Source: Allomuricauda sp. (lineage in GTDB: Bacteria; Bacteroidota; Bacteroidia; Flavobacteriales; Flavobacteriaceae). Taken from it: a DNA stretch of 64,000 nucleotides. Below the pieces are notes generated by a model. It did not search any database. It was not told the origin of the DNA and saw only the letters and a program-made list of their open reading frames with translations. Positions 19,702-29,890 of this stretch are shown piece by piece; within the stretch, counting starts at the first letter, position 1, and every line of letters starts with the position of its first letter. The position numbers and the translations under genes are program-made. The stretch lies in assembly GCF_013911645.1 (NCBI RefSeq), contig NZ_JACESV010000001.1:992001-1056000 (forward strand), written 5' to 3'.

Positions 19702-19788
19702 GAGCTCAATTATTTTTTAAGATTTAATAAATGATATGTTGTTAATAATCTGTATGATTGTAAAAATCACCAATACCCATCCTATACA

Positions 19789-22050
19789 TTATCCTACCAA
19801 TGGAGGTCTATCCGTAATAAAGGGTTGGTGGTACACGCGTCTTCCCGTGGCTTTGTAAAGGGCATTGGCCAAGGCTCCCATTACCGGAGGAAACGGAGGT
19901 TCGCCCAGACCTGTTGGGTCCTTGCCGTTGTCCACAAAGTGAACATCTATGGATTTAGGTGCTTCAGCATGTCGGATCAAGCGATATCTATCGAAGTTTT
20001 TTTCCTCGGGAACGCCATCCTTAAAGGTCATGGCACTGTACATCGCCTGTCCAATGCCATCCACAGTACCCCCTTCTGCCATATTCGTAGCTGCATCAGG
20101 ATTCACCACGATGCCACAATCAATGGCCACACAGACCCTATCGACCTTGGGCTCGTTGCCTTCCATTATAACATCCAATACTTGGGCCACATAGCTGTTA
20201 TGACAGAAATAGGCGGATACACCTCGGTGGCGTCCAGTGGCCCCTTGGTCCCAGCCTGATTTTTCCCGTACCATTTCCAGTACTCCGGCATAACGATCCG
20301 CCTCATAATCATTTCGTTCACCCACAGGGTTCTCTTGGGCTCGTTGTAAGAGGTCCAATCGGAATTGGATAGGATCTTTTCCTGAAGCTTCCGCAACCTC
20401 GTCCAAGAAAGACTGCTCGGCTCCTGCAATGAAATTGGATCTTGGGGCCCTGAAGGCACCTGTTGTAATATTTGATTCAATTGTCCAATCCTCCGCAAGG
20501 TAATTGTCCAAAGCCCCGGCAGGAAATCTATTGGCAAACAGCGGGCTTTCAGGGATACCTCCCGTTTTTACGTGGAAGGCCACCATATTGTTATTTTCAT
20601 CCAAGGCTGCCCTATAGGTGGCATAATAGGCCGGTCTATAAATGCCCTGGGTCATATCTTCCTCACGGCTGTATACCAATTTTACCGGGGCCTTGGCCTG
20701 TTTTGAAATCAGTGCGGCCTCCACCATAAAGTGACCGTACAATCGACGACCAAAACCTCCCCCTTGCCTAGTCATCATAATATCCACTTTATCCAGGGGG
20801 AGGTCCAATCGCGCTGCTATGGCGGTTTCCATCCATTCGGGGGTCTGGGTGGGACCCAATAATTCTGCGTGACCTTCGGTAACATGGGCAAAGAAGTTCA
20901 TGGGCTCCATGGTATTGTGCGCAAGGAAAGGGCAACTATAGGACCGTTCAACAACCTTTGCTGCATTGGCAAAGGCGGCCTCCGGATTGCCATCCCGACG
21001 GACCACCCGTCCCGGGCGTGCATTCATGGCTTCCATTTTTTCCTTATGTGAAGCGGAATTTTCCATGCCTGCGGGATGGTTGACCGTCATATCGTTTCCG
21101 AACATGGTCATCCCATAAGTTCTATCCGGGGCTTTTTCCCATTCGATCTGCACGGCCTTTTTAGCCTGCATCACTTGCCAGGTAGTTTCTCCCAATACCA
21201 CTACCACTTCATTGAAAGCCGTATGGTGGAAAGTACTTCTTTTAAAGTCGTCTTCATAGACCTTGATGGAGAACACATCCTTTATCCCTGGCATCTGTTT
21301 GGCCGAAGTGGCATCAAAGGATTTCAATGTCATACCAAAGGCAGGGGGATGGGCCACAGTCGCTATCAACATGCCCTCCCTTTGCACATCAAGGCCGAAC
21401 AAAGGTTGACCGGTCACAATCTTTTTCCCATCGACATTTTTTCGGGAGGTTCCAATAATGGTAAACTCGGATTGTTCTTTCAGTTCAATTTCTTTGGGCA
21501 CCTCTAATTTCGATGCTGCCGATGCCATTTCTCCATATCCTGCGGAATTGCCACTGGCTTCGTGCGTGAGCATCCCTGCAACCGCACTTATTTCCGCTAT
21601 AGGCACTTGCCATGCCTTGGAGGCCGCTTCTTTCAATAAATGACGAGCTGTTGCCCCTGCCATTCTCAGGCCCTGCCAAGAACTACTGATAGATCGGCTT
21701 CCCCCGGCAACCTGCCAGCTGTAAAGCTTTGTATTGAGCGGAGCTTGTTCCACGATAACATTTTTCCAATCAATATCCAGTTCATCCGCTACGATCATCG
21801 GCATGGAGGTCTTGACATTCTGTCCAATTTCGGGGTTGGGAGACAAGATGGTGACCACCCCGTTATCTCCAATTTTGAGATAACCGTTCATCTCAAACCA
21901 CTCCTCGGGCATTTCAAGGGCGCTCATGGTCTCAGCTTGCTTGGGCTTACATGCGTTCAACATACTGAACCCCAAGATAAGCCCTCCACTGGCCAAACTT
22001 GTATTTTTAATAAATGCCCTTCTTCCTATTTGTGTTTTTATCAGTGTCAT
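19789..22050 (-). CDS. Mo-hydroxylase large subunit, IorB-like (copy 3)
   Basis: A 753-residue molybdopterin subunit, the most upstream of the three in the direction of transcription. It starts with the Tat signal GRRAFIKNTSLASGGLILGF and has the cofactor loop RQGGGFGRRLYGHFMVEAAL, GAFRAPRSNFIAGAEQ and the catalytic GLGEPPFPP. It follows its own [2Fe-2S] gene by 24 bases. The order along the transcript is therefore small, large, small, large, large. The signal regions of copies 2 and 3 are nearly identical, while the substrate-channel regions differ more, consistent with duplication followed by change of substrate. Confidence 0.94.
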   Translation of the reverse strand: MTLIKTQIGRRAFIKNTSLASGGLILGFSMLNACKPKQAETMSALEMPEEWFEMNGYLKIGDNGVVTILSPNPEIGQNVKTSMPMIVADELDIDWKNVIVEQAPLNTKLYSWQVAGGSRSISSSWQGLRMAGATARHLLKEAASKAWQVPIAEISAVAGMLTHEASGNSAGYGEMASAASKLEVPKEIELKEQSEFTIIGTSRKNVDGKKIVTGQPLFGLDVQREGMLIATVAHPPAFGMTLKSFDATSAKQMPGIKDVFSIKVYEDDFKRSTFHHTAFNEVVVVLGETTWQVMQAKKAVQIEWEKAPDRTYGMTMFGNDMTVNHPAGMENSASHKEKMEAMNARPGRVVRRDGNPEAAFANAAKVVERSYSCPFLAHNTMEPMNFFAHVTEGHAELLGPTQTPEWMETAIAARLDLPLDKVDIMMTRQGGGFGRRLYGHFMVEAALISKQAKAPVKLVYSREEDMTQGIYRPAYYATYRAALDENNNMVAFHVKTGGIPESPLFANRFPAGALDNYLAEDWTIESNITTGAFRAPRSNFIAGAEQSFLDEVAEASGKDPIQFRLDLLQRAQENPVGERNDYEADRYAGVLEMVREKSGWDQGATGRHRGVSAYFCHNSYVAQVLDVIMEGNEPKVDRVCVAIDCGIVVNPDAATNMAEGGTVDGIGQAMYSAMTFKDGVPEEKNFDRYRLIRHAEAPKSIDVHFVDNGKDPTGLGEPPFPPVMGALANALYKATGRRVYHQPFITDRPPLVG

Positions 22051-22074
22051 GGTGTTTCTCTTTTTAATGATGGA

Positions 22075-22536
22075 TTAAGCGTTGCTTTTCGAAGCCAATT
22101 TCACGGCTTTTTTTATGCGTGTATAGGTTCCGCAACGGCAGATATTTCCGTTCATGGACATCTCGATTTCCTCATCCGTTGGGTTGGGATTCTTTTTTAA
22201 CAGGGCGGATGCCGTCATGATCTGTCCGGCTTGGCAATAACCGCATTGGGGCACATCAACTTCCAACCAGGCTTTTTGTACCGGATGGTCCCCATTTTCG
22301 GACAGGCCTTCGATAGTTGTGATCTCTTGGTTCCCCACTGAAGAAACCGTCAGCATACAGGAACGTGTCGCCACATCCCCAAGATGGACGGTGCAGGCAC
22401 CACATTGGGCGATACCACAGCCATATTTGGTCCCGACCAGGTTCAAATGGTCCCGCAATACCCAGAGCAAGGGAGTATTGGGATCTGCGTCCACTGATAG
22501 GGATTCACCATTGATATTTAAATTGAAAGTTGCCAT
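22075..22536 (-). CDS. [2Fe-2S] subunit of Mo-hydroxylase, IorA-like (copy 2)
   Basis: 153 residues with the same two cluster motifs as the copy at 19237 ([26 protein letters not shown]). It is the first gene of the Mo-hydroxylase block. The 91 bases between it and the flavodoxin gene at 22628 contain no clear hairpin, so transcription from upstream may continue into it, although a promoter there cannot be excluded. Confidence 0.95.
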   Translation of the reverse strand: MATFNLNINGESLSVDADPNTPLLWVLRDHLNLVGTKYGCGIAQCGACTVHLGDVATRSCMLTVSSVGNQEITTIEGLSENGDHPVQKAWLEVDVPQCGYCQAGQIMTASALLKKNPNPTDEEIEMSMNGNICRCGTYTRIKKAVKLASKSNA

Positions 22537-22627
22537 TTTTTAATGTTTTGCTTGAAATTATACATTTTTGACTGTAAAAGACATACGGATTTCAAATATT
22601 AGCCCCAAATCAGGTGAAATATTCGCA

Positions 22628-23230
22628 TTACTCCCTAGTCCCTATTTGAATTTCCGCTAACCAAGATGCCACCGCTTCTTCCACTTCATCCTTTCTTTCC
22701 CCCTGAATGGCGAGATAAATACCGTCCCTTTCACTGCCTCCCCTTACGGAGAACACTTTGAGAATCTCGCTGTCCGGGCAAAGTTTCCTCACCGTTTGTA
22801 CCGTGCTCCCCAATCCATAACCTCCATTGGTATTGAACGGAATCAGGGTCTTACCGCGGAGGTCATGATCATGCAGAAAACTCTTCATCGGTGGCGGTAA
22901 TTGCATCCCCCAAGTGGGAAAGCCTATAAAAATTGTATCATAGCGGTCGGTATCCACTTTGGTTTTCAAGGGCGGTAGAAATCCCGATCTATTTTCGGAG
23001 GCCACTTGATCGACAATGGCCCTATAATTTTCGGGATAGGGATTTTCCAGTTCAAGCGCCACTAGATCGCCCCCTACCCTTTTATGGATAATTTCTGCTA
23101 CCGTTTTTGTATTGTTGGTCCGGGACAAATACACGATCAATATCTTTTTGGGATCTGAATCGTTTGGATTCCCGGTCTCCTTTTGAAAACAAGAGGAAAG
23201 CAATAACAATACTACTAAAGCGTAATTCAT
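22628..23230 (-). CDS. Flavodoxin with lipoprotein signal
   Basis: A 200-residue flavodoxin-fold protein. The FMN phosphate loop is IVYLSRTNNTKTVA, the central strand YDTIFIGFPTWGMQLPPPM, and a later loop NTNGGYGLGST. What is unusual is the N-terminus: a short hydrophobic stretch ending in LLSSCFQ, a lipobox, which would anchor the protein in the periplasmic leaflet. Similar flavodoxins sit beside aldo/keto reductases and cupins in many bacteria. It starts 10 bases after the stop of the exported aldo/keto reductase gene. It might carry electrons for, or reduce products of, the Mo-hydroxylases (inference). Confidence 0.9.
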   Translation of the reverse strand: MNYALVVLLLLSSCFQKETGNPNDSDPKKILIVYLSRTNNTKTVAEIIHKRVGGDLVALELENPYPENYRAIVDQVASENRSGFLPPLKTKVDTDRYDTIFIGFPTWGMQLPPPMKSFLHDHDLRGKTLIPFNTNGGYGLGSTVQTVRKLCPDSEILKVFSVRGGSERDGIYLAIQGERKDEVEEAVASWLAEIQIGTRE

Positions 23231-23239
23231 GGTATGGGC

Positions 23240-24391
<1,152 letters not shown>

Positions 24392-24415
24392 GCCTATTGT
24401 TTTTTGTATTACTTT

Positions 24416-24910
24416 TTACTCTACTGATCCCATGTAAACCTCATCGGTTACGGGTTCCAACCATACTGTTGGTCCAGCCACCCTACTTGTGATGGCTACT
24501 TGAATAAATGTTTGTTCGGTGCTCGCCCCATGCCAATGAGGGGTATTCGCCGGGCATTTGACCACCTCCCCTTTTCGCAATATCTTTTTGGGACTTCCCT
24601 TCTCCTGGTAAAATCCTTCCCCGTCGATGGCCAGAATAATCTGTCCATTCGGATGGGTGTGCCAATTGGTGCGCGCCCCCGGTTCAAAAGTGACGCTTCC
24701 AACGGAATTTCTGTTGATACTGTCCGCATGGACCAACATTTCCAACCACGCGTTGCCTACGAAATTGGCATTGGTTATTTTTTCTCCCTTATCAAAGACA
24801 AGGCTGGATTCCGGTTTCACCTCTTTTTCGAGGTCTTTTGCTGTTTCTTTTTTACACGAAAGCACCATGGTTCCGATCAGAAAAAGCACCCATACCGCCC
24901 TATAGTTCAT
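24416..24910 (-). CDS. Cupin lipoprotein
   Basis: 164 residues with a lipoprotein signal (VLFLIGTMVLSCKKE) and one cupin barrel. Cupin motif 1 is VTFEPGARTNWHTHPNGQIILAI, motif 2 is CPANTPHWHGASTEQ. The His residues in WHTH and HWHG are metal ligands. Proteins of this type accompany carboxymuconolactone decarboxylase-like proteins and aldo/keto reductases. Its start overlaps the end of the preceding hydrolase gene by 11 bases. It is paralogous to the N-terminal half of the cupin-SnoaL fusion at 28997. Confidence 0.9.
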   Translation of the reverse strand: MNYRAVWVLFLIGTMVLSCKKETAKDLEKEVKPESSLVFDKGEKITNANFVGNAWLEMLVHADSINRNSVGSVTFEPGARTNWHTHPNGQIILAIDGEGFYQEKGSPKKILRKGEVVKCPANTPHWHGASTEQTFIQVAITSRVAGPTVWLEPVTDEVYMGSVE

Positions 24911-26006
24911 CTTTATGTTTTTTTAAAAGGTTATCCTGAAAAAAAACTTTGAGCTTGGATACCGCCTGGTTCACATATTCCGGTTTCCAATAGGTTTGTA
25001 TATGGGTCGCTCCTTCAATCAAAAACAGTGTTTTGTCTTTGGCGTTGGTCGCTTTGGGAAAAGCATCCAAAGTCAGGTATAATGTTTGTGCATTGCTTCC
25101 TGCAATCATTAATAAAGGTTGGTCGATAAGGTCTATATTGTCGGTAGCATCCCAAGACATTAAGTCCATCAAACTGCTTGTGGTATAAAGAAAAGTTGAA
25201 TTGGGATGGGCGTGTGTCCTGAAATAATATTCATACCCTTCCCGATAAAAATGTGTTGACACTTTCGCCATTGCTTCATCGGTAATACCGTCAACACCGG
25301 AATACACAATTTCACCACCTGAAGTTTCCTGCGCTCTTGCATCGGAAGCTTGCTTTAACCTTTCTTGAATGGTTGACACCTGGGAATTCAAAAAGCCATT
25401 TTTTCGTACGACTCCCGTATTGAACATACTCAAAGTGGCTACCGCTTTAAACCGTTTATCCGATTGGACCGCTTTCAACGTATATCCCCCACCGCCACAA
25501 ATGCCCAAAGCACCCAAACGCGCAGCGTCGACACCTGGGTATTGTAGGATAAAATCAGCCATACCGTGAATATCTTCTGTACGGAATTGTGGTTTATCCG
25601 TATGACGTGGTTCACCGCCACTTGCTCCTTGGTAGGATGCATCGGCTGTAATGGTAATGTAACCTGCTTCAGCCAATTTTTGCGCATAAAGTCCAGCGGT
25701 CTGTTCTTTTACACCTCCATTGGGGTGTGCAACAGTAATTGCCGGATAAGTCTTTGTGGGGTCATAATTGGCAGGTGTGTACACATTTGCGGCAATAGTG
25801 ATTCCGTTCAGTTGGTAGGTAACAGGATGTATGTTTACTTTGCCGTCTACATTTGCTGTAATGGCGCCTGCATATACCAATCCAAATGGATTCTCTCCCA
25901 AGGTCTCTTGCGCTTTTACCGTATTTGTTGCCAGCAGCATCATCGTAAAGGATAGTATTGAAAATTTCATTGTTCTCATAAGGCTCCACATTTTTCCCCT
26001 GTTCAT
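24900..26006 (-). CDS. Exported alpha/beta hydrolase (dienelactone-hydrolase-like)
   Basis: 368 residues. The signal peptide (MKFSILSFTMMLLATNTVKAQ) begins about 13 residues after the first ATG; a start near 25976 (MRTMKFS) is equally likely. The hydrolase core has AITVAHPNGGVKEQTAGLYAQKL, a variant nucleophile elbow GICGGGGYTLKA (Cys where Ser is usual, as in dienelactone hydrolases), an acid region PLLMIAGSNAQT and a His in EGATHIQTYW. Its first four bases overlap the stop of the CMD-like gene (ATGA). It is expected to cleave esters or lactones in the periplasm. Confidence 0.87.
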   Translation of the reverse strand: MNRGKMWSLMRTMKFSILSFTMMLLATNTVKAQETLGENPFGLVYAGAITANVDGKVNIHPVTYQLNGITIAANVYTPANYDPTKTYPAITVAHPNGGVKEQTAGLYAQKLAEAGYITITADASYQGASGGEPRHTDKPQFRTEDIHGMADFILQYPGVDAARLGALGICGGGGYTLKAVQSDKRFKAVATLSMFNTGVVRKNGFLNSQVSTIQERLKQASDARAQETSGGEIVYSGVDGITDEAMAKVSTHFYREGYEYYFRTHAHPNSTFLYTTSSLMDLMSWDATDNIDLIDQPLLMIAGSNAQTLYLTLDAFPKATNAKDKTLFLIEGATHIQTYWKPEYVNQAVSKLKVFFQDNLLKKHKDEL

Positions 26007-26740
26007 TGGCTTTCCGATAAAACAGCGCGCAAAACGGCTTGGGCCGCTTTGGCTTTTTCTTTACCCGCGGTTGTTCCAATAATCCCGACAAAGGCTTTCA
26101 ATTGCTCGGGCGTATGGCCAACTTTTAAGGAAATGGACAAATGGCTTCTCAGCATGGGGTCCAGATTGCCCAAGGAGGCAATGACGGAAATGGTCGTCAA
26201 TTCCCTTTGGGCATAGGTCAGCACATCCCGTTCAAAAATATCGGCGAACAGGTGTTCTTTAAGGAACACATCCATTGCAGGGGAAAACTGTTGGTAAGCA
26301 GGTTTGGGGCCATCCATTTTGACCTGTAGCAATTCCTCCAGTGTTTCGATTCCACGATCATACTTGTCCCGGGTATCCGTGATCGCAGAGGCTTCCCTGC
26401 CCCATACATCTTTAATGCCCTTCTCCTTTCTGTCATCCAAGACATCCAAAAACGTTTGAAGGCCACGGATGCTCCGCGGAAAGCCACAATAGGCATACAA
26501 ATGTACCAGCACCTCCTTGATCTCATTGACCGTAAGGCCATTGTCCAGCCCATGGTTGAGCTCATCCGACAATTGCTCCAAATTGCCCTGTGCGGTCAAA
26601 GAGGCGATCTTGACCATACTTTCCTGTGCTGGACGTAATGCGCCATTGCTATCCTTTGTACTTTGTGCCTGGGTGGAACAAACGCACAAAAGCACGATCA
26701 AGCCCATTATCCTGTTTTTGTAAAACATCCTTTTCATCAT
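26003..26740 (-). CDS. Carboxymuconolactone decarboxylase family protein, exported
   Basis: 245 residues with a signal peptide (IMGLIVLLCVCSTQAQ) and two CMD-type helical repeats: the first has LNHGLDNGLTVNEIKEVLVHLYAYCGFPRS, the second LRSHLSISLKVGHTPEQLKAFVGIIG. AhpD-like members need a Cys-x2-Cys; here only one Cys is in the first repeat (YCGFP), so peroxidase activity is unlikely. It lies inside a tightly packed operon and overlaps the hydrolase gene downstream. Its role with the cupin and aldo/keto reductases is unknown. Confidence 0.9.
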   Translation of the reverse strand: MMKRMFYKNRIMGLIVLLCVCSTQAQSTKDSNGALRPAQESMVKIASLTAQGNLEQLSDELNHGLDNGLTVNEIKEVLVHLYAYCGFPRSIRGLQTFLDVLDDRKEKGIKDVWGREASAITDTRDKYDRGIETLEELLQVKMDGPKPAYQQFSPAMDVFLKEHLFADIFERDVLTYAQRELTTISVIASLGNLDPMLRSHLSISLKVGHTPEQLKAFVGIIGTTAGKEKAKAAQAVLRAVLSESQ

Positions 26741-26803
26741 ACTTCTTTCTTCTTTTGGGTTTACTTATAATTCGATTGGGAAAACAGACCGTACCGTCAA
26801 AGC

Positions 26804-28447
26804 CTATATACCCCTTGATTGTATTTGGTGCCTCAGTTCCATGGCCTTTTCAATAATATCCAATCTGGCTTTTCTTGGATCTTTTTTCCCTACAGGTTCC
26901 CCATTGGGTTGAATATCCAGAATTTTACCTTCACTTTCTGTATACAAGGGCCATGTGGGCAATCCTTCCCCATTGGGATTACCGGTTTTGGCAAAGTTGG
27001 CCCAATAGGTATTCATTTTTTCGGCCAACTGGATATCTTCCGGGGTCGATTCTGGATTGCCCCATCGTGCATCCAGGGTATTGAACACATAGGCACCTTC
27101 GGAACCGTGCCCTGCACCGTGTGGCATACGCTCCTTGAAAGCGTCGGAAACGAAATCGAAATGGTAGATGTAGACCGGTTCCCCGACAGCGGCAAATGCG
27201 TTTGCGGTGAACCGTGCAGGTTCCCCCCAAACCCAGTCCGTGTTGAATTTTGTGAGCACTTCGGCAAATGCTTTGGTTCCTTCCGGGTCGTAGGCGGCCT
27301 TCGCCTCATCGCTCCACCTACCGAACAAGGCAAATAGTTCTTCCTTGGAGCTGCTGTTGTTGACAAACCCACCGCCCACTTCGGCACTGTTGGACCCTAT
27401 GATCAGGGGCACCTTGGCCTGTCTGTTATTTTTGTAGGCGGTTTCAGCAGTTTCCACGACAAGCTCCCCGTCCAAAATAGGTCCCGAATAGATTCGGGGC
27501 CCGCCTTCACCATCGGTTTCCTGTCCTCCATCCACGATTTCCTCCACACTAAGGGCACGAAGTTGTGCCAGTGCTTCGGCACCGGTACCTGCAATACTGT
27601 GTTTTTTGGCAAAATTGATTCCTACGGTCTCTGCGGAAACCGGGTAAAATGCATCTGTATTTTCTTCGCGTATCGGTCTTCCGGTAAGTACACCGTCCCT
27701 ACCGCCGCCGGATTGGCTGATGGCTTTATGAAAAAGGCCTTGGGCACTTGGTATGGTCATCAAAGAATGTACGGACACCCCCCCGGCCGAAAAGCCGAAA
27801 ATGGTCACGTTGTCCGGGTCGCCCCCGAAGGCAGAAATATTGTCCTGCACCCAATTGAGCGCCGCTATTTGATCCATATAGGCATAGCTCCCTTTGGGTT
27901 CCTCTGGATGTTCGGCACTGAGTGCGGGAAAGGCAAAATGTCCCAGACGTCCCAATCGGTAATTGATGGTGACCAAGATCACATTCTGTCCGGCAAATTG
28001 AGTTCCGGCAATTCCGGGCCCCGAACCACTGCCCCCAACGAAACCACCACCGTGGATCCACACCATGACCGGAAGTTGGGCGTTTTCAGAAGCACTGGAG
28101 GGTTTCCAAAGGTTCAGGTACAGGCAATCCTCGGATGAGCCCTCGACAATGGTTCCCGGAGCTGCTCCCCACCCGGACTGTGCACAGTTGGGCCCATATT
28201 GGCTAGCATCACGCACCCCATCCCAGGGTGTTACAGGTTGTGGTGGTCGCCAACGATATTCCCCTACCGGTGGAGCGGCATAGGGAATGCCCTTAAAACT
28301 GTGCACTCCATTTTCACTGGAACCTTGAAGGGTTCCTGAGGCTGTTTGTACCATTGGTGGATTTTTTTGTGATGGATCGTTGCCATTTTGCTGTGCGGCC
28401 AACGAGAAGCTGAAGGTCAATACCAATCCTAAAATAAATGTTTTCAT
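26804..28447 (-). CDS. Type-B carboxylesterase, exported
   Basis: A 547-residue esterase with a signal peptide (FILGLVLTFSFSLAAQQ). The oxyanion motif is VWIHGGGFVGGSGSG, the N-terminal signature is EDCLYLNLWKP, and the nucleophile is in IFGFSAGGVSVHSLM. The acid is probably Glu in IIGSNSAEVGG, and the catalytic His lies in PHGAGHGSEGAYVF. It should hydrolyse carboxylic esters in the periplasm. It precedes the CMD-like gene in the operon, with a 63-base gap. It could release the alcohol or aldehyde precursor consumed by the other enzymes. Confidence 0.94.
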   Translation of the reverse strand: MKTFILGLVLTFSFSLAAQQNGNDPSQKNPPMVQTASGTLQGSSENGVHSFKGIPYAAPPVGEYRWRPPQPVTPWDGVRDASQYGPNCAQSGWGAAPGTIVEGSSEDCLYLNLWKPSSASENAQLPVMVWIHGGGFVGGSGSGPGIAGTQFAGQNVILVTINYRLGRLGHFAFPALSAEHPEEPKGSYAYMDQIAALNWVQDNISAFGGDPDNVTIFGFSAGGVSVHSLMTIPSAQGLFHKAISQSGGGRDGVLTGRPIREENTDAFYPVSAETVGINFAKKHSIAGTGAEALAQLRALSVEEIVDGGQETDGEGGPRIYSGPILDGELVVETAETAYKNNRQAKVPLIIGSNSAEVGGGFVNNSSSKEELFALFGRWSDEAKAAYDPEGTKAFAEVLTKFNTDWVWGEPARFTANAFAAVGEPVYIYHFDFVSDAFKERMPHGAGHGSEGAYVFNTLDARWGNPESTPEDIQLAEKMNTYWANFAKTGNPNGEGLPTWPLYTESEGKILDIQPNGEPVGKKDPRKARLDIIEKAMELRHQIQSRGI

Positions 28448-28519
28448 ATGTTTCTTTTAAATGTTTAGCTGCCCGCAAAAGCTGGCCAGCAACTTTTCGA
28501 TGGAGCAGCAGTGTTTGTC

Positions 28520-28966
28520 TCAATTCCTGTCCATGGTTTTGCTAAAGGTCAGATCTGCCAATTTCCAAGTCCCGTTTTCCTTCACATAGACTTCGGTGAC
28601 CATAAAGGGATTGGTCACCTCATTACTGCCCACAACGGCCAAAAGGGTGATCTGGTTCCAAAGGATAACGGTACTTTCGTTCAGCACCTCTACCATGACC
28701 TCATGGACATCCGCCTTTTTATAGTGAATAAAACCCTGTCTGATAATATCGACTTCACGCTCCTTGCCCCAGGTACCGCCCATGTGGACAAACTTGGCCT
28801 TGTCGTGGAAAAGTGCCTCCAACCGGTCCGCATCCTTATCGGCCATCCATTGCCACTTTTGGGTGGAGAGCGCCTTGATCTCCTCTTCCAGGTCCGATTG
28901 TGCATAACACGCGGGAACCATCAGCATCGAGAGGATACATCCAAAAAATAGTGTTTTTATGTGCAT
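28520..28966 (-). CDS. SnoaL/NTF2-like protein, exported
   Basis: 148 residues: a signal peptide (FGCILSMLMVPACYAQS) and a single NTF2-like cone domain (LSTQKWQWMADKDADRLEALFHDKAKFVHMGGTWGK..., then TVILWNQITLLAVVG, then NGTWKLADLTFSK). The Trp/His lining suggests a ligand pocket. It is clearly paralogous to the C-terminal half of the next upstream protein, with shared blocks WQWMADKD and HDKAKFVHM. Confidence 0.88.
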   Translation of the reverse strand: MHIKTLFFGCILSMLMVPACYAQSDLEEEIKALSTQKWQWMADKDADRLEALFHDKAKFVHMGGTWGKEREVDIIRQGFIHYKKADVHEVMVEVLNESTVILWNQITLLAVVGSNEVTNPFMVTEVYVKENGTWKLADLTFSKTMDRN

Positions 28967-28996
28967 GATGTTTGTTTTTATTGTTGTCCAGTGTTC

Positions 28997-29860
28997 TTAA
29001 TGTTCGATTTCATGGGTATCGCGGACACTGCTAAAAGTAAGGTCCAACAGCTTCCAGTCACCGCCCTCTTTTTTATAGAATTCGGTCACCGTAAACTCAT
29101 TGGACACATCATTGCCACGGACATGGGCCACAAGGGTGATCCTGTTCCATAGCACGGCGGTGTCATCGCCAAAAAGCTCGACGGCCACATCGTGGACATC
29201 TGCCTGTTTGTACCAGATACTTCCGGATTCAATGATTTCGAGTTCCCTGTCCTTTTTCCAGGAACCGCTCATGTGCACAAATTTGGCCTTGTCATGAAAA
29301 AAATCGTCCAGTTTGTCCACATCTTTGTCCGCCATCCATTGCCATTTCGCCATGGAAAGGTCTTTTATTTCCTGTTCAAGTGTTGCATTGTTGATTTCGG
29401 GAGCAGGAATACTATTATAGGCCTCATCGGTGAGTTCATCCGTCCATTGCGTAGGTGCATTGCCGCTGATGGCCAAATAGGTCACCGGACTATTGGGTGC
29501 CGCTCCATGCCAATGTTCCACATCAGGTGTACACTTGATCACATCCCCAGCTCGCACGACCTGTACCTCTTTACCTTTTTCCTGATAAAAACCAACCCCA
29601 TGGGTAATCAGTAATTTTTGTCCCTTAGGGTGTAAATGCCAATTGAGTTTGGCTCCTGCCGCCGAGACTGCCTGTGCCACATTATAGTCAAATGTTTCAT
29701 CGGCATCTATGACGTGCGTCAACCAAACATCACCGGTATGGTGAACGTTTGGTGCTTTTTCTCCCATGGGAAATATAGCTTCTTGTGCATGGATACTTCC
29801 AACGACACCACACATACAAAACGAAGCCATAACAGCAGCATACTTAATATTCATTATCAT
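28997..29860 (-). CDS. Cupin-SnoaL fusion protein, exported
   Basis: 287 residues with a signal peptide (VMASFCMCGVVGSIHAQ). Residues about 25-140 form a cupin (AAGAKLNWHLHPKGQKLLI and CTPDVEHWHGAAPNS); residues about 160-280 form an SnoaL/NTF2-like domain (MAKWQWMADKDVDKLDDFFHDKAKFVHM). The two halves correspond to two free-standing proteins of the same operon, the cupin at 24416 and the SnoaL-like protein at 28520. A fusion together with its separate components suggests that the two domains act on the same molecule in sequence. The start may be two codons further in (MNIKYAA). Confidence 0.9.
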   Translation of the reverse strand: MIMNIKYAAVMASFCMCGVVGSIHAQEAIFPMGEKAPNVHHTGDVWLTHVIDADETFDYNVAQAVSAAGAKLNWHLHPKGQKLLITHGVGFYQEKGKEVQVVRAGDVIKCTPDVEHWHGAAPNSPVTYLAISGNAPTQWTDELTDEAYNSIPAPEINNATLEQEIKDLSMAKWQWMADKDVDKLDDFFHDKAKFVHMSGSWKKDRELEIIESGSIWYKQADVHDVAVELFGDDTAVLWNRITLVAHVRGNDVSNEFTVTEFYKKEGGDWKLLDLTFSSVRDTHEIEH

Positions 29861-29890
29861 TTATTTAGAATTTATGGTTTATAGTCTTTC

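Noticed and set aside
27563..28138. Plus-strand frame of 191 codons
   Set aside because: Antisense to the carboxylesterase catalytic region, whose motifs are unmistakable on the minus strand.
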